DNA of 64,000 nt from Nostocales cyanobacterium LEGE 11386 (lineage in GTDB: Bacteria > Cyanobacteriota > Cyanobacteriia > Cyanobacteriales > Nostocaceae): assembly GCA_015207155.1 (NCBI GenBank), contig JADEXK010000005.1, forward strand, positions 1-64,000, in the 5' to 3' direction. The translations under genes were made by a program, and so were the position numbers. Each line of letters starts with the position of its first letter. The first letter of the stretch is position 1. Under the pieces are notes generated by a model. The model saw only the letters and a program-made list of their open reading frames with translations. It did no database searches and was not told the DNA's origin. This document shows positions 18,606-28,210 of this stretch, in pieces.

Positions 18606-20300
18606 CTAACTATTCCCAAATACTGACTCTACAGTTGATTTAATCGAATCCCGTGCATCCTTCAAAGTTTGGGAAATAGGATGTTTTTCTTGCAAAAACA
18701 CACGGGCACAGTTGCGCCCTGGTAACCCAGAAATTGCACCACCTGGATGAGTTCCTGCGCCAGTGAGATATAAATTGTCAATCGGTGTTTTATAATTTGC
18801 CAACTCTGGCAACGGACGAAAACATAGCATTTGTTCTAAAGTCATATCAAGGTGGTAATAGTTCCCCCGATAAAAGCCCAAGCGTTCTGCTAATTCAGCA
18901 GGGCTTTCTACATGACGGGCGATGATTGAGTGTTGCAAATTGGGCGAATAATGTGCCAACTTATCAATCACCTGATCTGCAACCTGATTTTTCAGTTCAT
19001 CTGTCCAACCTGTACCTTTCAACCCCGTACCTGCTGCATCTGTAATGTTATAAGGAGCGAAAAACTCAATCCAGGCTGTGTGTTTGCCTGTCGGTGCCAT
19101 TGAGGGGTCAAGTGCAGTCGGCATTACCAAATACATTGAGGGGTCATCATCGGGAATTTTCCCCTGCACACAGTCACTGTGAGCTTTTTCCACATGGTTC
19201 ACAGAATCTGCAATCAGGATTGAACCAATTAAATACTCATCTTTGTGTTCGTGGTGTTCAAATCGCAGTGGCTCATTTAACGCCAAATCAATTTTCAGGA
19301 TACTTTCATTATTGTCTACAATGCGGCGGTCTAATCTTTCTCGTAAATTGGGGTCAGCATGATCAACATCGCTAGTATCCATTAGTTGCAAGAATAACCG
19401 CTTGGCATCAATATTGGAAATTACGCCTTGATTGGCACGATATTCTTTACCGCCAGCAACCCGCACACCCACAGCTTGACCGTTATCAACTAAGACTTTC
19501 TCAACATGTTGGTCAGTGAGGATCACCCCGCCTTGACTTTTCACTACATTAACTAAAGCCTCTGTCAAGGCACCAGTACCGCCGCGTGGTCTAGCCTGAC
19601 CGGGGTGATGACGCATCACCATCATCATTGCCCCGAAGGACATCGCTTTTTGGGAGGGAGGCGAACTCAATTCCGCAGATAGTCGAGCTAGGGGTGCTTT
19701 GAGAAATTCGGAATCAAAATACTCATTGATATTATCAATTGGGCTGGTTAGCATGGTGCGTAGCAAATCCAGTGTCTCATTAGGGCCACCCAGCAGTGAA
19801 AAAAGGTCTTGAAGTTTTTTCAGGTCATAGTTGCCAATAATGTCAACAATGGACTTGGGTGGTGCGTTGAAGTAGGGAATGACTGAGCCAATAAAGTGAT
19901 GCCAGTATTTGACATATTCACTGTATTTTTGAGCATCACGCTGACTGTAACGCGCAATCTCCGCGCAAGTCTTCTCCACCGATTTATGAGCTAAAAAATA
20001 CTTGCCATCCGGATGGGGACAAAATACTACTGGGTCGCAGAAAAGGTATTCCAAACCGTACTTATACAGTTCTAATTCCTGGATTACAGACCCTAAAAAA
20101 ATAAACAGGTGGTCAATGGCACAAGGATTAAATTTAAACCCAGGTGCGGCTTGAGGCATAAGTTCTTCAGTAGTGGAAGCACCACCGAGAATTGAACGCT
20201 TTTCCAGTAGCAGGACATTGTAACCAGCTTTCTGTAGATAGGCAGCGCAAACTAAACCGTTATGACCAGCACCAATAATGACGACATCATACACTTCCAT
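18606..20300 (-). CDS. crtO: CrtO-type beta-carotene ketolase / phytoene desaturase family oxidoreductase
   Basis: 564 aa. The N-terminal FAD-binding motif 'VVIIGAGHNGLVCAAYLQKA' with 'LEKRSILGGAS' and the C-terminal 'LYLTGAGTHPGGAISGLPGR' are the hallmarks of the CrtI/CrtO family. Length and the 'PCAIDHLFIFLGSVIQEL' region fit the CrtO branch, which adds a 4-keto group to the beta-ionone ring (echinenone and canthaxanthin synthesis) in cyanobacteria. The enzyme is membrane-associated and FAD-dependent. It is the only carotenoid gene here, as usual in cyanobacteria. A general NAD(P)/FAD-dependent oxidoreductase of unknown substrate is the alternative. Confidence 0.75.
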   Translation of the reverse strand: MEVYDVVIIGAGHNGLVCAAYLQKAGYNVLLLEKRSILGGASTTEELMPQAAPGFKFNPCAIDHLFIFLGSVIQELELYKYGLEYLFCDPVVFCPHPDGKYFLAHKSVEKTCAEIARYSQRDAQKYSEYVKYWHHFIGSVIPYFNAPPKSIVDIIGNYDLKKLQDLFSLLGGPNETLDLLRTMLTSPIDNINEYFDSEFLKAPLARLSAELSSPPSQKAMSFGAMMMVMRHHPGQARPRGGTGALTEALVNVVKSQGGVILTDQHVEKVLVDNGQAVGVRVAGGKEYRANQGVISNIDAKRLFLQLMDTSDVDHADPNLRERLDRRIVDNNESILKIDLALNEPLRFEHHEHKDEYLIGSILIADSVNHVEKAHSDCVQGKIPDDDPSMYLVMPTALDPSMAPTGKHTAWIEFFAPYNITDAAGTGLKGTGWTDELKNQVADQVIDKLAHYSPNLQHSIIARHVESPAELAERLGFYRGNYYHLDMTLEQMLCFRPLPELANYKTPIDNLYLTGAGTHPGGAISGLPGRNCARVFLQEKHPISQTLKDARDSIKSTVESVFGNS

Positions 20301-20405
20301 AGTCAGAAGTTAGAAAATTTAGAGTATATTCCCTGATGTTAGGAAGTACTGAAAAAATCTAACTCTTTCGTGAGTTATAAAATCTTTGCCACCTCATGAA
20401 GAGTG

Positions 20406-20500
20406 CTGAGTTAAAAGTGCTGTAAAGCCCTGCGGGCAAGGGCTGCGCTTAGAGCGGTAGCGGGGCGTAAAGCCCTGCGGGCAGGGCTTTACTAAGGTCA
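20406..20500. repeat. Repeat pair around 'AAAGCCCTGCGGGCA'
   Basis: Two copies of AAAGCCCTGCGGGCA lie about 45 bp apart, the second followed by GGGCTTTAC so that it can form a hairpin. The same unit recurs near 58858-58913. A Nostoc-type intergenic repeat. Confidence 0.6.
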
Positions 20501-20583
20501 ACCTATCTTTTTTGCCTGAAACTTTGGATTTCATAGGTTGTGCGCTACTACACAAGCAAAATCTGCCTAGTCCCTACTCTCCA

Positions 20584-20880
20584 CTAAAGAGTTTGCAGCA
20601 AATCAGCAAAGCCATAAACACTAATGAGCAGCAATAATAATGCTGTGAGTTGGGTGATTCTTGTTTGGGGTGAAGGGGCGATCGCTTCTCGTACTATGAT
20701 GGAAATTGAGGCCCCAACTACCAGACTCAAGCCCAGCACCAAATAAGGTCTATCTGGTAAAATGGTCGCTACTATCAACATAGCGATCGCTAGCGTCAGC
20801 ATCAATAACTCTACAAATCGGGGTGGGTTGTATTGGCTAGCTAAAATAAAGCTGTTTAACCAGAAGTTCCACAATCTCAT
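20584..20880 (-). CDS. Small membrane protein of unknown function, 98 aa
   Basis: Three predicted transmembrane stretches (about 24-41 'LMLTLAIAMLIVATIL', 45-66 and 78-95) with short loops. No family recognised. It sits 70 bp downstream of chlI on the same strand and may be read through from it. Confidence 0.6.
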   Translation of the reverse strand: MRLWNFWLNSFILASQYNPPRFVELLMLTLAIAMLIVATILPDRPYLVLGLSLVVGASISIIVREAIAPSPQTRITQLTALLLLLISVYGFADLLQTL

Positions 20881-20950
20881 ATTTAGTGCTTTTCTAAGTG
20901 CTGAGGGCTGAGTTTTGAAAAGCTATTTCATCACTCAACACCTCAAATTT

Positions 20951-22072
20951 TTAATTTCTCGCCCCTAATTTTTGTCCGGTGCCGTTTTTTTGTGCAGCGT
21001 CATCTGGTAGTTCTACACCAAAAACCCGCGCAAAGGCTTTTTCTACTTTGTAGCCAGAATCAATGGACTCTAGAGGGTCTTTCCGCAATCTGTGACGCAG
21101 ACATAATGTAATTACACGTCGGATATCATCAACAGTCACTTCGGTACGCCCTTCAAATGCCGTTAATGCTTTGGCGGCACGGTTTGTAACTATATCACCC
21201 CGCAAACCATCCACATCTAGTTCTGAACATACTTCAGAAATTTTGACCCGTTGTTCGTAGTCGATTTTCACTTCTGGCAACAAGTTTTGAGCGTTAATGA
21301 TTTTTTGTTGTAGTGCTTCTTGTTGGGGTTGATACTTTTCTAAGAATTCTGGGGGATTTTGGTCAAATTCCGCCCTTTGTTCCACGATTTGCACCCGCAA
21401 GGTTGGTTCTTTGACTGTGTGAATTTCTGCGTGCATCCCAAAGCGGTCTAGCAGTTGGGGACGTAATTCACCTTCTTCCGGGTTACCGGAACCCACTAGC
21501 ACAAAACGTGCTGGGTGACGAATCGAAATTCCTTCCCGTTCTACGGTGTTCCACCCACTGGCTGCGGAGTCAAGTAGCACATCTACCAAGTGGTCATCTA
21601 ATAAGTTGACTTCATCCACATACAGAATGCCTCGATTAGCCTTGGCCAGCAGTCCCGGTTCAAAGGCTTTCACACCCTCAGATAAAGCTTTTTCGATGTC
21701 GATGGTACCGCAAACCCGGTCTTCTGTGGCTCCCAATGGCAGGTCTACCATTTGCACTTTTTTATGAGCTACGGGAATTTCCGCCCCTTGTTCTAGCATT
21801 TGGCGGACTTCATCGCTCATCACATCGGGGTCGTTGGGGTCACTGTTAAAGGGGTCATTGGCAACCACAGGGATTTCTGGCAGCAAATCAGCCAGCGCCC
21901 GAATAGTTGTGGATTTGCCGGTGCCGCGATCGCCCATAATCATTACACCACCGATTTTGGGATCAATCACGTTCAACAGCAGCGCCAGTTTCATTTCTTC
22001 CTGGCCCACAATTGCCGTAAATGGAAATACCACGCGACGCGCACTTGCCGTGGATTGAGCAGTTGGAGTCAC
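20951..22072 (-). CDS. chlI: Magnesium chelatase ATPase subunit I
   Basis: 373 aa, full length. It is an AAA+ ATPase with Walker A '[17 protein letters not shown]' (about residue 45), Walker B '[17 protein letters not shown]', and sensor and arginine-finger regions ('[14 protein letters not shown]'). With ChlD and ChlH it inserts Mg2+ into protoporphyrin IX, the committed step of chlorophyll synthesis, in the cytosol or at the thylakoid surface. A conserved Cys in '[13 protein letters not shown]' is part of the redox-sensitive set in the family. Start ATG 22070-22072. ChlD and ChlH are not in the window. Confidence 0.95.
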   Translation of the reverse strand: MTPTAQSTASARRVVFPFTAIVGQEEMKLALLLNVIDPKIGGVMIMGDRGTGKSTTIRALADLLPEIPVVANDPFNSDPNDPDVMSDEVRQMLEQGAEIPVAHKKVQMVDLPLGATEDRVCGTIDIEKALSEGVKAFEPGLLAKANRGILYVDEVNLLDDHLVDVLLDSAASGWNTVEREGISIRHPARFVLVGSGNPEEGELRPQLLDRFGMHAEIHTVKEPTLRVQIVEQRAEFDQNPPEFLEKYQPQQEALQQKIINAQNLLPEVKIDYEQRVKISEVCSELDVDGLRGDIVTNRAAKALTAFEGRTEVTVDDIRRVITLCLRHRLRKDPLESIDSGYKVEKAFARVFGVELPDDAAQKNGTGQKLGARN

Positions 22073-22285
22073 TAAATTACCTTAACAATATTTTTCTTAT
22101 TACAATTTTTTATTGTGCCACAGTTAGGGAGTGGGAAAACGGAAAATAGGAGATGTTTTCCGTCCTTGCCCGCACATTGACCAGGCAGGGCTTTGGGTTC
22201 TGCCAATTTGTAGCCACTGCCTTCTCACCGCTAAAACTTTGTTTGTCGCGGGAGTCCTTTTGCAGAAGACAGATATTTCTGCTTC

Positions 22286-22561
22286 TCAACCACCAGCTAC
22301 CGCCGGCACGATACTCACTTCATCGCCATCTTTCAAAGGCGTATCTGTTCCATCTAAAAAGCGGATATCTTCGCTATTAACATACAAATTCAAAAAGCGT
22401 CGTGGTTGTCCTTTTTCATCGCACAACCGCGATTTAATCCCAGGACAGTTTTGCTCTAGGGAATCGAACAATTCAGAAATATTACTACCACTACAAGTTA
22501 GGGTAGCTTGGTTATTTGTGAATTTTTGCAGAGCAGTAGGAACTAAAACTGTAACAGCCAT
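22286..22561 (-). CDS. MoaD/ThiS-like sulfur-carrier protein downstream of thrC
   Basis: 91 aa. Beta-grasp pattern with the C-terminal '[14 protein letters not shown]' typical of sulfur carriers that are thiocarboxylated at the last Gly. It lies 92 bp after thrC on the same strand, so the two may share a transcript. A ThiS/MoaD-like protein next to threonine synthase could serve a sulfur-transfer route other than molybdopterin; a second MoaD-like gene is at 27041-27301. Confidence 0.8.
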   Translation of the reverse strand: MAVTVLVPTALQKFTNNQATLTCSGSNISELFDSLEQNCPGIKSRLCDEKGQPRRFLNLYVNSEDIRFLDGTDTPLKDGDEVSIVPAVAGG

Positions 22562-22653
22562 AGCAGTAGAAATTTAGGAGTGAAAAGGGAGGAGTTAAGA
22601 GTAAAGTTAGGAGTTGAAAGTTAGGAATAAAACTCTTAACTCGTAACTTCTAA

Positions 22654-23958
22654 CTAAACAAGGACTTGTTGCCATTCCAAGCGGTCAAGTGTCCGAGAGC
22701 GCTCTAAGGCACGTTCAAAACTATCGAGTTTGGCATCAATTGTCAAAGGTTCGCCAATATAGCCTTGGACTGCTTCTTGGGTTTTTAAACCATTACCAGT
22801 AATGTAAACCACGGTAGTTTCGTCTGGATCAATCTTGCCAGCTTCTACTAATTTTTTCAGGACAGCAACGGTTGTACCACCAGCTGTTTCTGTGAAAATG
22901 CCTTCGGTTTCTGCTAGCAGTTTGATGCCGTCAATAATTTCTGCGTCATTGACTGATTCAATGTTACCGCCAGTTTTTTGAGCAATTTCTACAGCATAAA
23001 CACCGTCGGCTGGATTACCGATCGCAATTGATTTAGCAATTGTATTCGGTTTCACTGGTTTGATAAAGTCGCGCCCTTCTTTAAATGCTTGGGCAATAGG
23101 TGAGCAACCTTCTGCTTGCGCGCCACTGAAACGCACATCTTTTGCTTCCACCAAACCGACTTCGACGAATTCTTGGAACCCTTTATAAATTTTAGTGAAT
23201 AAGGAACCAGAAGCTAAGGGAGCAACAATATGATCTGGTAGTTCCCAACCCAGTTGTTCTGCAACTTCAAAGCCTAAGGTCTTGGAACCTTCAGAATAAT
23301 AGGGGCGCAGATTAATGTTGACAAAACCCCAACCATGTGTATTGGCTACTTCCGAGCAGAGGCGATTCACTTGATCGTAGTTGCCTTTAACTGCCATGAG
23401 GGTTGGACTGTAGATCAGGCTTCCCAGGATTTTACCAGCTTCCAAATCTGCGGGGATAAACACGCAACAATCTAAACCGGCGTGGGCGGCGATCGCAGCT
23501 GTTGAATTTGCTAAGTTACCAGTGCTAGCACAGGAAACAGTAGTGAAACCCAATTCTCTGGCTCGGCTGAGAGCAACTGACACCACCCGATCCTTAAAGC
23601 TCAGGGTGGGCATATTCACGGCATCATTTTTGATATAAAGCTTGTTTAGACCGAGGCGACGAGCGAGGCGGTGGGAACGCACCAGGGGAGTCATACCAGT
23701 TCCCACATCAATCACATTGTCAGTTGTAACGGGCAAAAAGGGACGGTAGCGCCAAATCGAATTAGGCCCCGCTTGAATTTTTTCACGGGTAACAGTCAGA
23801 CGTAGCGCATCGTAGTCATACTTAACTTCCAATGGGCCAAAACATAACTCACAAACATGGCTGGCTTTAAGTTCGTATTCCGCGCCACATTCCTTACACT
23901 TCAAGGCTGTTAACGTAGCGTTCGTTGCTTGGGTTTCTGCGGTTATTGCCTGAGTCAT
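22654..23958 (-). CDS. thrC: Threonine synthase
   Basis: 434 aa. A PLP enzyme converting O-phosphohomoserine to threonine. The PLP lysine lies in 'MPTLSFKDRVVSVALS', the phosphate-binding loop is 'ASTGNLANSTAAIAAHAG', and the C-terminal 'TAGGTTVAVLKKLVE' completes the site. The N-terminus has a small zinc-ribbon-like segment (CKEC...CELC, residues about 20-40), as in many bacterial ThrC proteins. Start ATG 23956-23958. The 340-bp gap upstream to the divergent DUF2267 gene shows no recognisable riboswitch. Confidence 0.93.
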   Translation of the reverse strand: MTQAITAETQATNATLTALKCKECGAEYELKASHVCELCFGPLEVKYDYDALRLTVTREKIQAGPNSIWRYRPFLPVTTDNVIDVGTGMTPLVRSHRLARRLGLNKLYIKNDAVNMPTLSFKDRVVSVALSRARELGFTTVSCASTGNLANSTAAIAAHAGLDCCVFIPADLEAGKILGSLIYSPTLMAVKGNYDQVNRLCSEVANTHGWGFVNINLRPYYSEGSKTLGFEVAEQLGWELPDHIVAPLASGSLFTKIYKGFQEFVEVGLVEAKDVRFSGAQAEGCSPIAQAFKEGRDFIKPVKPNTIAKSIAIGNPADGVYAVEIAQKTGGNIESVNDAEIIDGIKLLAETEGIFTETAGGTTVAVLKKLVEAGKIDPDETTVVYITGNGLKTQEAVQGYIGEPLTIDAKLDSFERALERSRTLDRLEWQQVLV

Positions 23959-24299
23959 AAATGAGCTTTCCCTGTTTGTCCGTCAACTGTCGCCTGATAG
24001 TAACACGAGTAAAAATACCAGTCAAACATACCCGACTAATTTTGTCGGGTATGGATTGACAAAAATGAAAATATTCTCTGTAGTCGATCTCACAGTCAGA
24101 TTTAACACTAACTCAATCCCCCAGACAGACCAGTAGATCAAGCATCACACTCCATTAGCCAGAGGATAAGAAACTTTTCGCTTTTTAGGATGACCTTAGA
24201 AAATAAAAAGCATTAAAAGCCTTGAAACATTGAGAGTCGGGACTTGCTCGGTTCGTTCCACCTTGGCAACTTCAAGGCAAGAAACAGGAGCTATTAAAT

Positions 24300-24743
24300 A
24301 TGACAACAACAGGACTGGATATCTTCGACGCTACCGTTCAGAAGACGATTCCTTGGGTAAATGACTTAGGTCACAAGCTGGGCTGGGAAAATAAGCACCA
24401 AGTTTTCCAAGCCTTACGTGCGACATTGCACGCCTTACGCGATCGCCTGACGGTACCAGAAGCCGCGCATTTAGGCGCACAGTTACCCATTCTCTTGGGA
24501 GGCTTTTATTACGAAAACTGGCGACCTGGAGCTACCCCCACAAAAGAACGGAATAAAGAAGAATTTCTCCAACATATCCGTGATTACTTCCGCAACAGTG
24601 ATCCAGAAATCGATGCGGAGCGTGTTGTTCGTGCTGTATTCCAACTGCTGGCTGAACGCGTTACCAGAGGTGAAATAGAAGATGTTATACACATGATGCC
24701 ACCGGCTTTGCGAGAACTCTGGCCGGAAGAAGTACGAGCTTAA
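24300..24743 (+). CDS. DUF2267 protein (first of a pair)
   Basis: 147 aa, single-domain. 'VFQALRATLHALRDRLTVPE' and 'HLGAQLPILLGGFYYENW' are the family's conserved core, a small helical bundle of unknown function. It is followed after 146 bp by a second, divergent DUF2267 gene, so the two look like an old tandem duplication. ATG start at 24300. Confidence 0.85.
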   Translation: MTTTGLDIFDATVQKTIPWVNDLGHKLGWENKHQVFQALRATLHALRDRLTVPEAAHLGAQLPILLGGFYYENWRPGATPTKERNKEEFLQHIRDYFRNSDPEIDAERVVRAVFQLLAERVTRGEIEDVIHMMPPALRELWPEEVRA

Positions 24744-24889
24744 ATCAAGCAAACTAGATTTTATTGCTGAAATCCTTCTCTGGAAAAGACTTATACCAAC
24801 AAAATTTATCCTTACTTATCTGTCTACGCTTGAGGAACAACTAAACTCACGATTTTGCTTCAATCAACTGAGTTAAACGAGGAATACAG

Positions 24890-25267
24890 ATGGAGTACGA
24901 AAGATTTGTTGATGCAGCGTGTAGCCTACCTTTTATTCAGGATAAAGAGACAGCTGATGCTGCTGTTAAAGCAGTGCTCGGAATTTTAGCCAGCAAACTA
25001 GAGGATGAACAAGCTCACCAGCTTAGTGATAGTCTTCCTGAACCTTTGACTTATGAGCGATTGCACTCTCATCAAGTAAGAAAGCTGCCTATATCTGCTG
25101 ATGAGTATATTACTGTGATTCGCGAACAATTTAAATTGGATGACATTCAAGCTAGTCAGCTCATCCAGCAAACCCTACGTGTTACAAAAGAAGCAGTAAA
25201 AGATAAGATCAACGAATTTACATCACGCCTACCTGCTGATTGGAGTGCCTTGATTGAAGCTGCTTAA
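24890..25267 (+). CDS. DUF2267 protein (second of a pair)
   Basis: 125 aa. It has the same layout as the neighbour ('AAVKAVLGILASKLEDEQAH', 'SLPEPLTYERLHSHQ') but lacks the 'LLGGFYYENW' motif. The start at 24890 is preceded by ACGAGGA. A purine-rich hairpin-like stretch follows the stop near 25285-25325 (AAGCGGTTGG...CCAACTGCTTTTT) and probably ends this transcript. Confidence 0.8.
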   Translation: MEYERFVDAACSLPFIQDKETADAAVKAVLGILASKLEDEQAHQLSDSLPEPLTYERLHSHQVRKLPISADEYITVIREQFKLDDIQASQLIQQTLRVTKEAVKDKINEFTSRLPADWSALIEAA

Positions 25268-25284
25268 TACTTAGAGCTAAATTG

Positions 25285-25323
25285 GTAAAAAAAGCGGTTG
25301 GCATATTGAACCAACTGCTTTTT
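25285..25323 (+). terminator. Terminator after the DUF2267 pair
   Basis: AAAAAAGCGGTTGG and CCAACTGCTTTTT can form a stem with one mismatch around a short loop, with a T-run at the end (25318-25323). Its position just after the second DUF2267 gene fits. Confidence 0.55.
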
Positions 25324-25372
25324 AATGTAGCTAAAATTGTGGATAAATTTTCTTAACTCACAGCTTCCTCTC

Positions 25373-27022
25373 ATGACTACAGTTAGCGAATATTTATTTC
25401 ATCGATTAGAAAGCCTAGGTGTCCAACATATATTTGGTGTACCAGGAGACTACGTTCTAGATTTAATGGATGTCTTGAATCAAACTCCGATCAATTTAAT
25501 TTGTAATTGCAATGAATTAAATGCTGGCTATGCTGCTGATGCCTATGCACGAGTACGGGGACTAGGTGCAGTGTGTGTGACCTACGGTGTTGGTGGCTTT
25601 AGCTTAGTGAATGCGGTGGTTGGTGCGTATGCAGAACGAGTTCCCCTGGTAGTAATTAGTGGTGCGCCTAATAGCTCTGTGAGAAAAGGTAACCTGCTAT
25701 TGCACCACACCACGGGAGACTATAATCTCCAGCTTTCCATTATGGAAAAAGTTACAGTTGCTTCCGTCATTCTCACTAATGCAAGTCAAGCAGCGAATCA
25801 AATAGATCAAACCCTTGCAGCCTGTCTGCATTACAAACGACCTGTATATATTGAAATTCCCCTAGATTTGGTGCATCAATCTTGTACTCTCCCTGAAATT
25901 CAGCCGCCTTCGTCATTCAAGTTCACAAATCAAGAAACATTACCCGCAGCATTAGAAGAAGCAGTAGAAGAAGCAGTTAACTTATTAGAAAAAGCACAAC
26001 GTCCGGTAATTCTAGCAGGTGTTGAGTTTAACCGCTTTCATTTACAAAATCAGCTACTGAAACTTTTAGAAACTACAGGTTATCCCTTAGCTACCACAAT
26101 GCTAGGTAAATCTTGCATTTCCGAAATGCACCCGCAATTTATTGGTAATTATGTAGGTGCTTTAAGTCGAGATGATGTCCGTCAACGCATCGAAACGGCT
26201 GACTGTGTGCTGTGTCTGGGTGCGATTATGTCTGATATGAATTTGGGAGGATATACGGCTAACCTTGATGAGCGCAAGTTAATTAATGCCAACTCCGAAA
26301 AAGTTAAGATTAAACATCATTTTTATCAACCTGTTTATTTAGGAGATTTTATTGATGGTTTAATTGCCAATCTCCAGAAAAAAGACGCTGAACTGTTGGA
26401 AATTATGCCAGCGTTTCATTTACTTTCCCAAAGTTTTATGCCCCAACCTGAGGCAAAACTTACTAATCGGCGATTTTATGAACGTATCAACCATTTTTTA
26501 GAAGATGGATTCATTATTATTGCCGATACCGGAGATGCAATTGTCTCGACAATGGATTTATTAATGCCTCAAGAAACCGATTTTATTGGGCAAGCCTTTT
26601 ATTTATCCATTGGTTATTCAATTCCAGCCTGTTTGGGTGCAGCTATGGCTGCGCCTCAACGTCGTCTGATGATTTTTGTGGGTGATGGCGCTTTTCAGAT
26701 GACTGCTCAAGAATTATCTACCATTATTAGACATAAACTGAACCCCATTATTTTCTTAATTAATAATGATGGCTATACCATTGAGCGAGTGATTCAAGAT
26801 GGCCCTTACAATGATATTCAACCTTGGAAATATCATCAGATACCTCAAATTTTCGGTGAAAGTTGGAGTTGTGAAGTCTGGACGGAAGGTGAATTAGAAG
26901 CAGCTCTAGTCAAAGCCCAGGCGAATACTAACTGTGTCTCTTTTATTGAAATTCACCTCGACCGCTTCGACTGTTCTCAAGGATTAATGCGTCTCGGTAA
27001 GGCTGTTAGTCACAGAAGCTAA
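25373..27022 (+). CDS. ThDP-dependent 2-oxoacid (pyruvate/indolepyruvate-type) decarboxylase
   Basis: 549 aa from ATG 25373 ('MTTVSEYLFHRLE'); a GTG at 25337 adds 12 poorly conserved residues. The Pyr domain has the catalytic Glu region 'NCNELNAGYAADAYAR'. The PP domain has the ThDP-magnesium motif 'GDGAFQMTAQELSTI...NND' (about residues 440-470). 'LLHHTTGDYNLQL' carries the His pair ('HH') of the pyruvate/indolepyruvate decarboxylase branch. It would decarboxylate a 2-oxoacid to an aldehyde; the substrate (pyruvate, phenyl- or indolepyruvate) cannot be told here. Acetolactate synthase is less likely given the HH motif. Confidence 0.83.
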   Translation: MTTVSEYLFHRLESLGVQHIFGVPGDYVLDLMDVLNQTPINLICNCNELNAGYAADAYARVRGLGAVCVTYGVGGFSLVNAVVGAYAERVPLVVISGAPNSSVRKGNLLLHHTTGDYNLQLSIMEKVTVASVILTNASQAANQIDQTLAACLHYKRPVYIEIPLDLVHQSCTLPEIQPPSSFKFTNQETLPAALEEAVEEAVNLLEKAQRPVILAGVEFNRFHLQNQLLKLLETTGYPLATTMLGKSCISEMHPQFIGNYVGALSRDDVRQRIETADCVLCLGAIMSDMNLGGYTANLDERKLINANSEKVKIKHHFYQPVYLGDFIDGLIANLQKKDAELLEIMPAFHLLSQSFMPQPEAKLTNRRFYERINHFLEDGFIIIADTGDAIVSTMDLLMPQETDFIGQAFYLSIGYSIPACLGAAMAAPQRRLMIFVGDGAFQMTAQELSTIIRHKLNPIIFLINNDGYTIERVIQDGPYNDIQPWKYHQIPQIFGESWSCEVWTEGELEAALVKAQANTNCVSFIEIHLDRFDCSQGLMRLGKAVSHRS

Positions 27023-27040
27023 ATTCAGCGTAAAACAAGC

Positions 27041-27301
27041 TTAACCCCCACTTACGGGTGGAATTAGCACTACTTCATCACCATTTTGTAGCAGGCTATC
27101 TGGTTCGACAAATATCAAATTAATCCCAAAACGTGTGACATCGCGCCATTGGGTAAGTTCTGGATGTTCAGCAATCAGGCGATCGCACACCGCACTTACC
27201 GATGTACCATGAGGAAATTCTAGTACTAGTTCTGACACCCCACAAGCTTCTTGATAAGCAGCGAATAACTTGACGGTGACCGTAATTGTAGACTGGGACA
27301 T
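27041..27301 (-). CDS. moaD: MoaD-like molybdopterin synthase small subunit
   Basis: 86 aa. Beta-grasp fold with the canonical ending 'DEVVLIPPVSGG', where the terminal Gly-Gly is thiocarboxylated by MoeB. It then passes sulfur to MoaE for molybdopterin. 'TVKLFAAYQEACGVSELVLE' is typical MoaD. It converges with the decarboxylase gene, the ends 18 nt apart. MoaE is not in the window. Confidence 0.85.
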   Translation of the reverse strand: MSQSTITVTVKLFAAYQEACGVSELVLEFPHGTSVSAVCDRLIAEHPELTQWRDVTRFGINLIFVEPDSLLQNGDEVVLIPPVSGG

Positions 27302-27450
27302 AAGGGACTGACAAATAAAAAAATAACCAATCGCTGAGTGAGCAGGGGAAGCAGAATAGAATAGTCGTCTTGGATGCAGGATGGTGGTAATTTAGTTTTT
27401 GGAGTTCCCTAGATAGAATTTTAACCCTAGACCGGAGTCAAAAGGAGAAA

Positions 27451-27690
27451 TTAAGGTTTTGCAGCCTCTACGCCACTTGCTACAACGCGGGGAACCCGCG
27501 CAACGCAGTGGCTCCTCCTTGTAGAGGAGATGCCAGAACACTGAATTGCATTGATTAGCTTGGTTAATGCTATCCGTCGTTTGGCTCTGTGAGTTGCATC
27601 ACTGTTAGCTGGATAGCAGTTGGCTTCATTAACTAGTTGCTGTAGCTCCTGGTTAAGAGTGTTATCTGGGTTTGTCAAATCATTCGTCAT
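27451..27690 (-). CDS. Truncated sigma-factor-like ORF fused to a repeat
   Basis: 79 aa. The first about 50 residues ('NQELQQLVNEANCYPA', 'RAKRRIALTKLINAI') resemble the N-terminus of the sigma-like protein at 61732-62382 ('DAQLRNLVAQACGHPP', 'RQKLLTQIIRLT'). The rest ('SHCVARVPRVVASGVEAAKP') is translation of a GC-rich Nostoc-type repeat at 27463-27535. It is probably a remnant of a sigma factor gene cut by repeat insertion. Expression is uncertain. Confidence 0.45.
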   Translation of the reverse strand: MTNDLTNPDNTLNQELQQLVNEANCYPANSDATHRAKRRIALTKLINAIQCSGISSTRRSHCVARVPRVVASGVEAAKP

Positions 27691-27791
27691 TTCACGCTGC
27701 GATCGCTCCAGTGGAGAATTTCTATTCGGGTATCTTCCCTAGGCTGGCGTTTTTACGCACAAATCGCGATTCATTACAAAACTTTACATTG

Positions 27792-27856
27792 ATTGCTCAA
27801 AGATAGTCCAATCAGCACTTCCAAGATCTCGCTGTCTATTACTATCTTTGAGCAAT
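27792..27856. repeat. Perfect 16-bp inverted repeat, 33-nt spacer
   Basis: ATTGCTCAAAGATAGT (27792-27807) and its exact complement (27841-27856) lie in the 520-bp gene-free stretch upstream of the SPL-like gene. It could be an operator, a structured leader or the ends of a tiny element. Nothing else is recognisable in 27691-28210. Confidence 0.6.
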
Positions 27857-28210
27857 GCTGCTTCACAGGAGCGTGTTTTTCCCTTTAATCTACAAGAGTA
27901 CCAGGAAAGTACTACCCTTCAATTCAGTAAAATCCGCTCTATTGATAGCCAGAAAAATCCTAACTCAGATTTTAAAATAGAGTTATGACAATTCTAAATC
28001 ATTTATCAAAATTAGTGTTTTAACGAACCGCTAAACAAGGCGAAGAGCGCATCAAATTACAACTGTTTAGGACTGCAATGAGTTGCATGAATTGGCAGCA
28101 ATTTAGTCGTTCTGGAGGCAGAATAGACCTTAATTTCTGGTGACAACTAATTTGACAAGCTAAAAAGAACGAATTGCAGATATCACCTAGAGAAATAACG
28201 GAGAGCGATT

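Noticed and set aside
20951..22072. A MoxR-type AAA ATPase instead of ChlI
   Set aside because: Length, the N-terminal motifs and the C-terminal region are those of magnesium chelatase subunit I.
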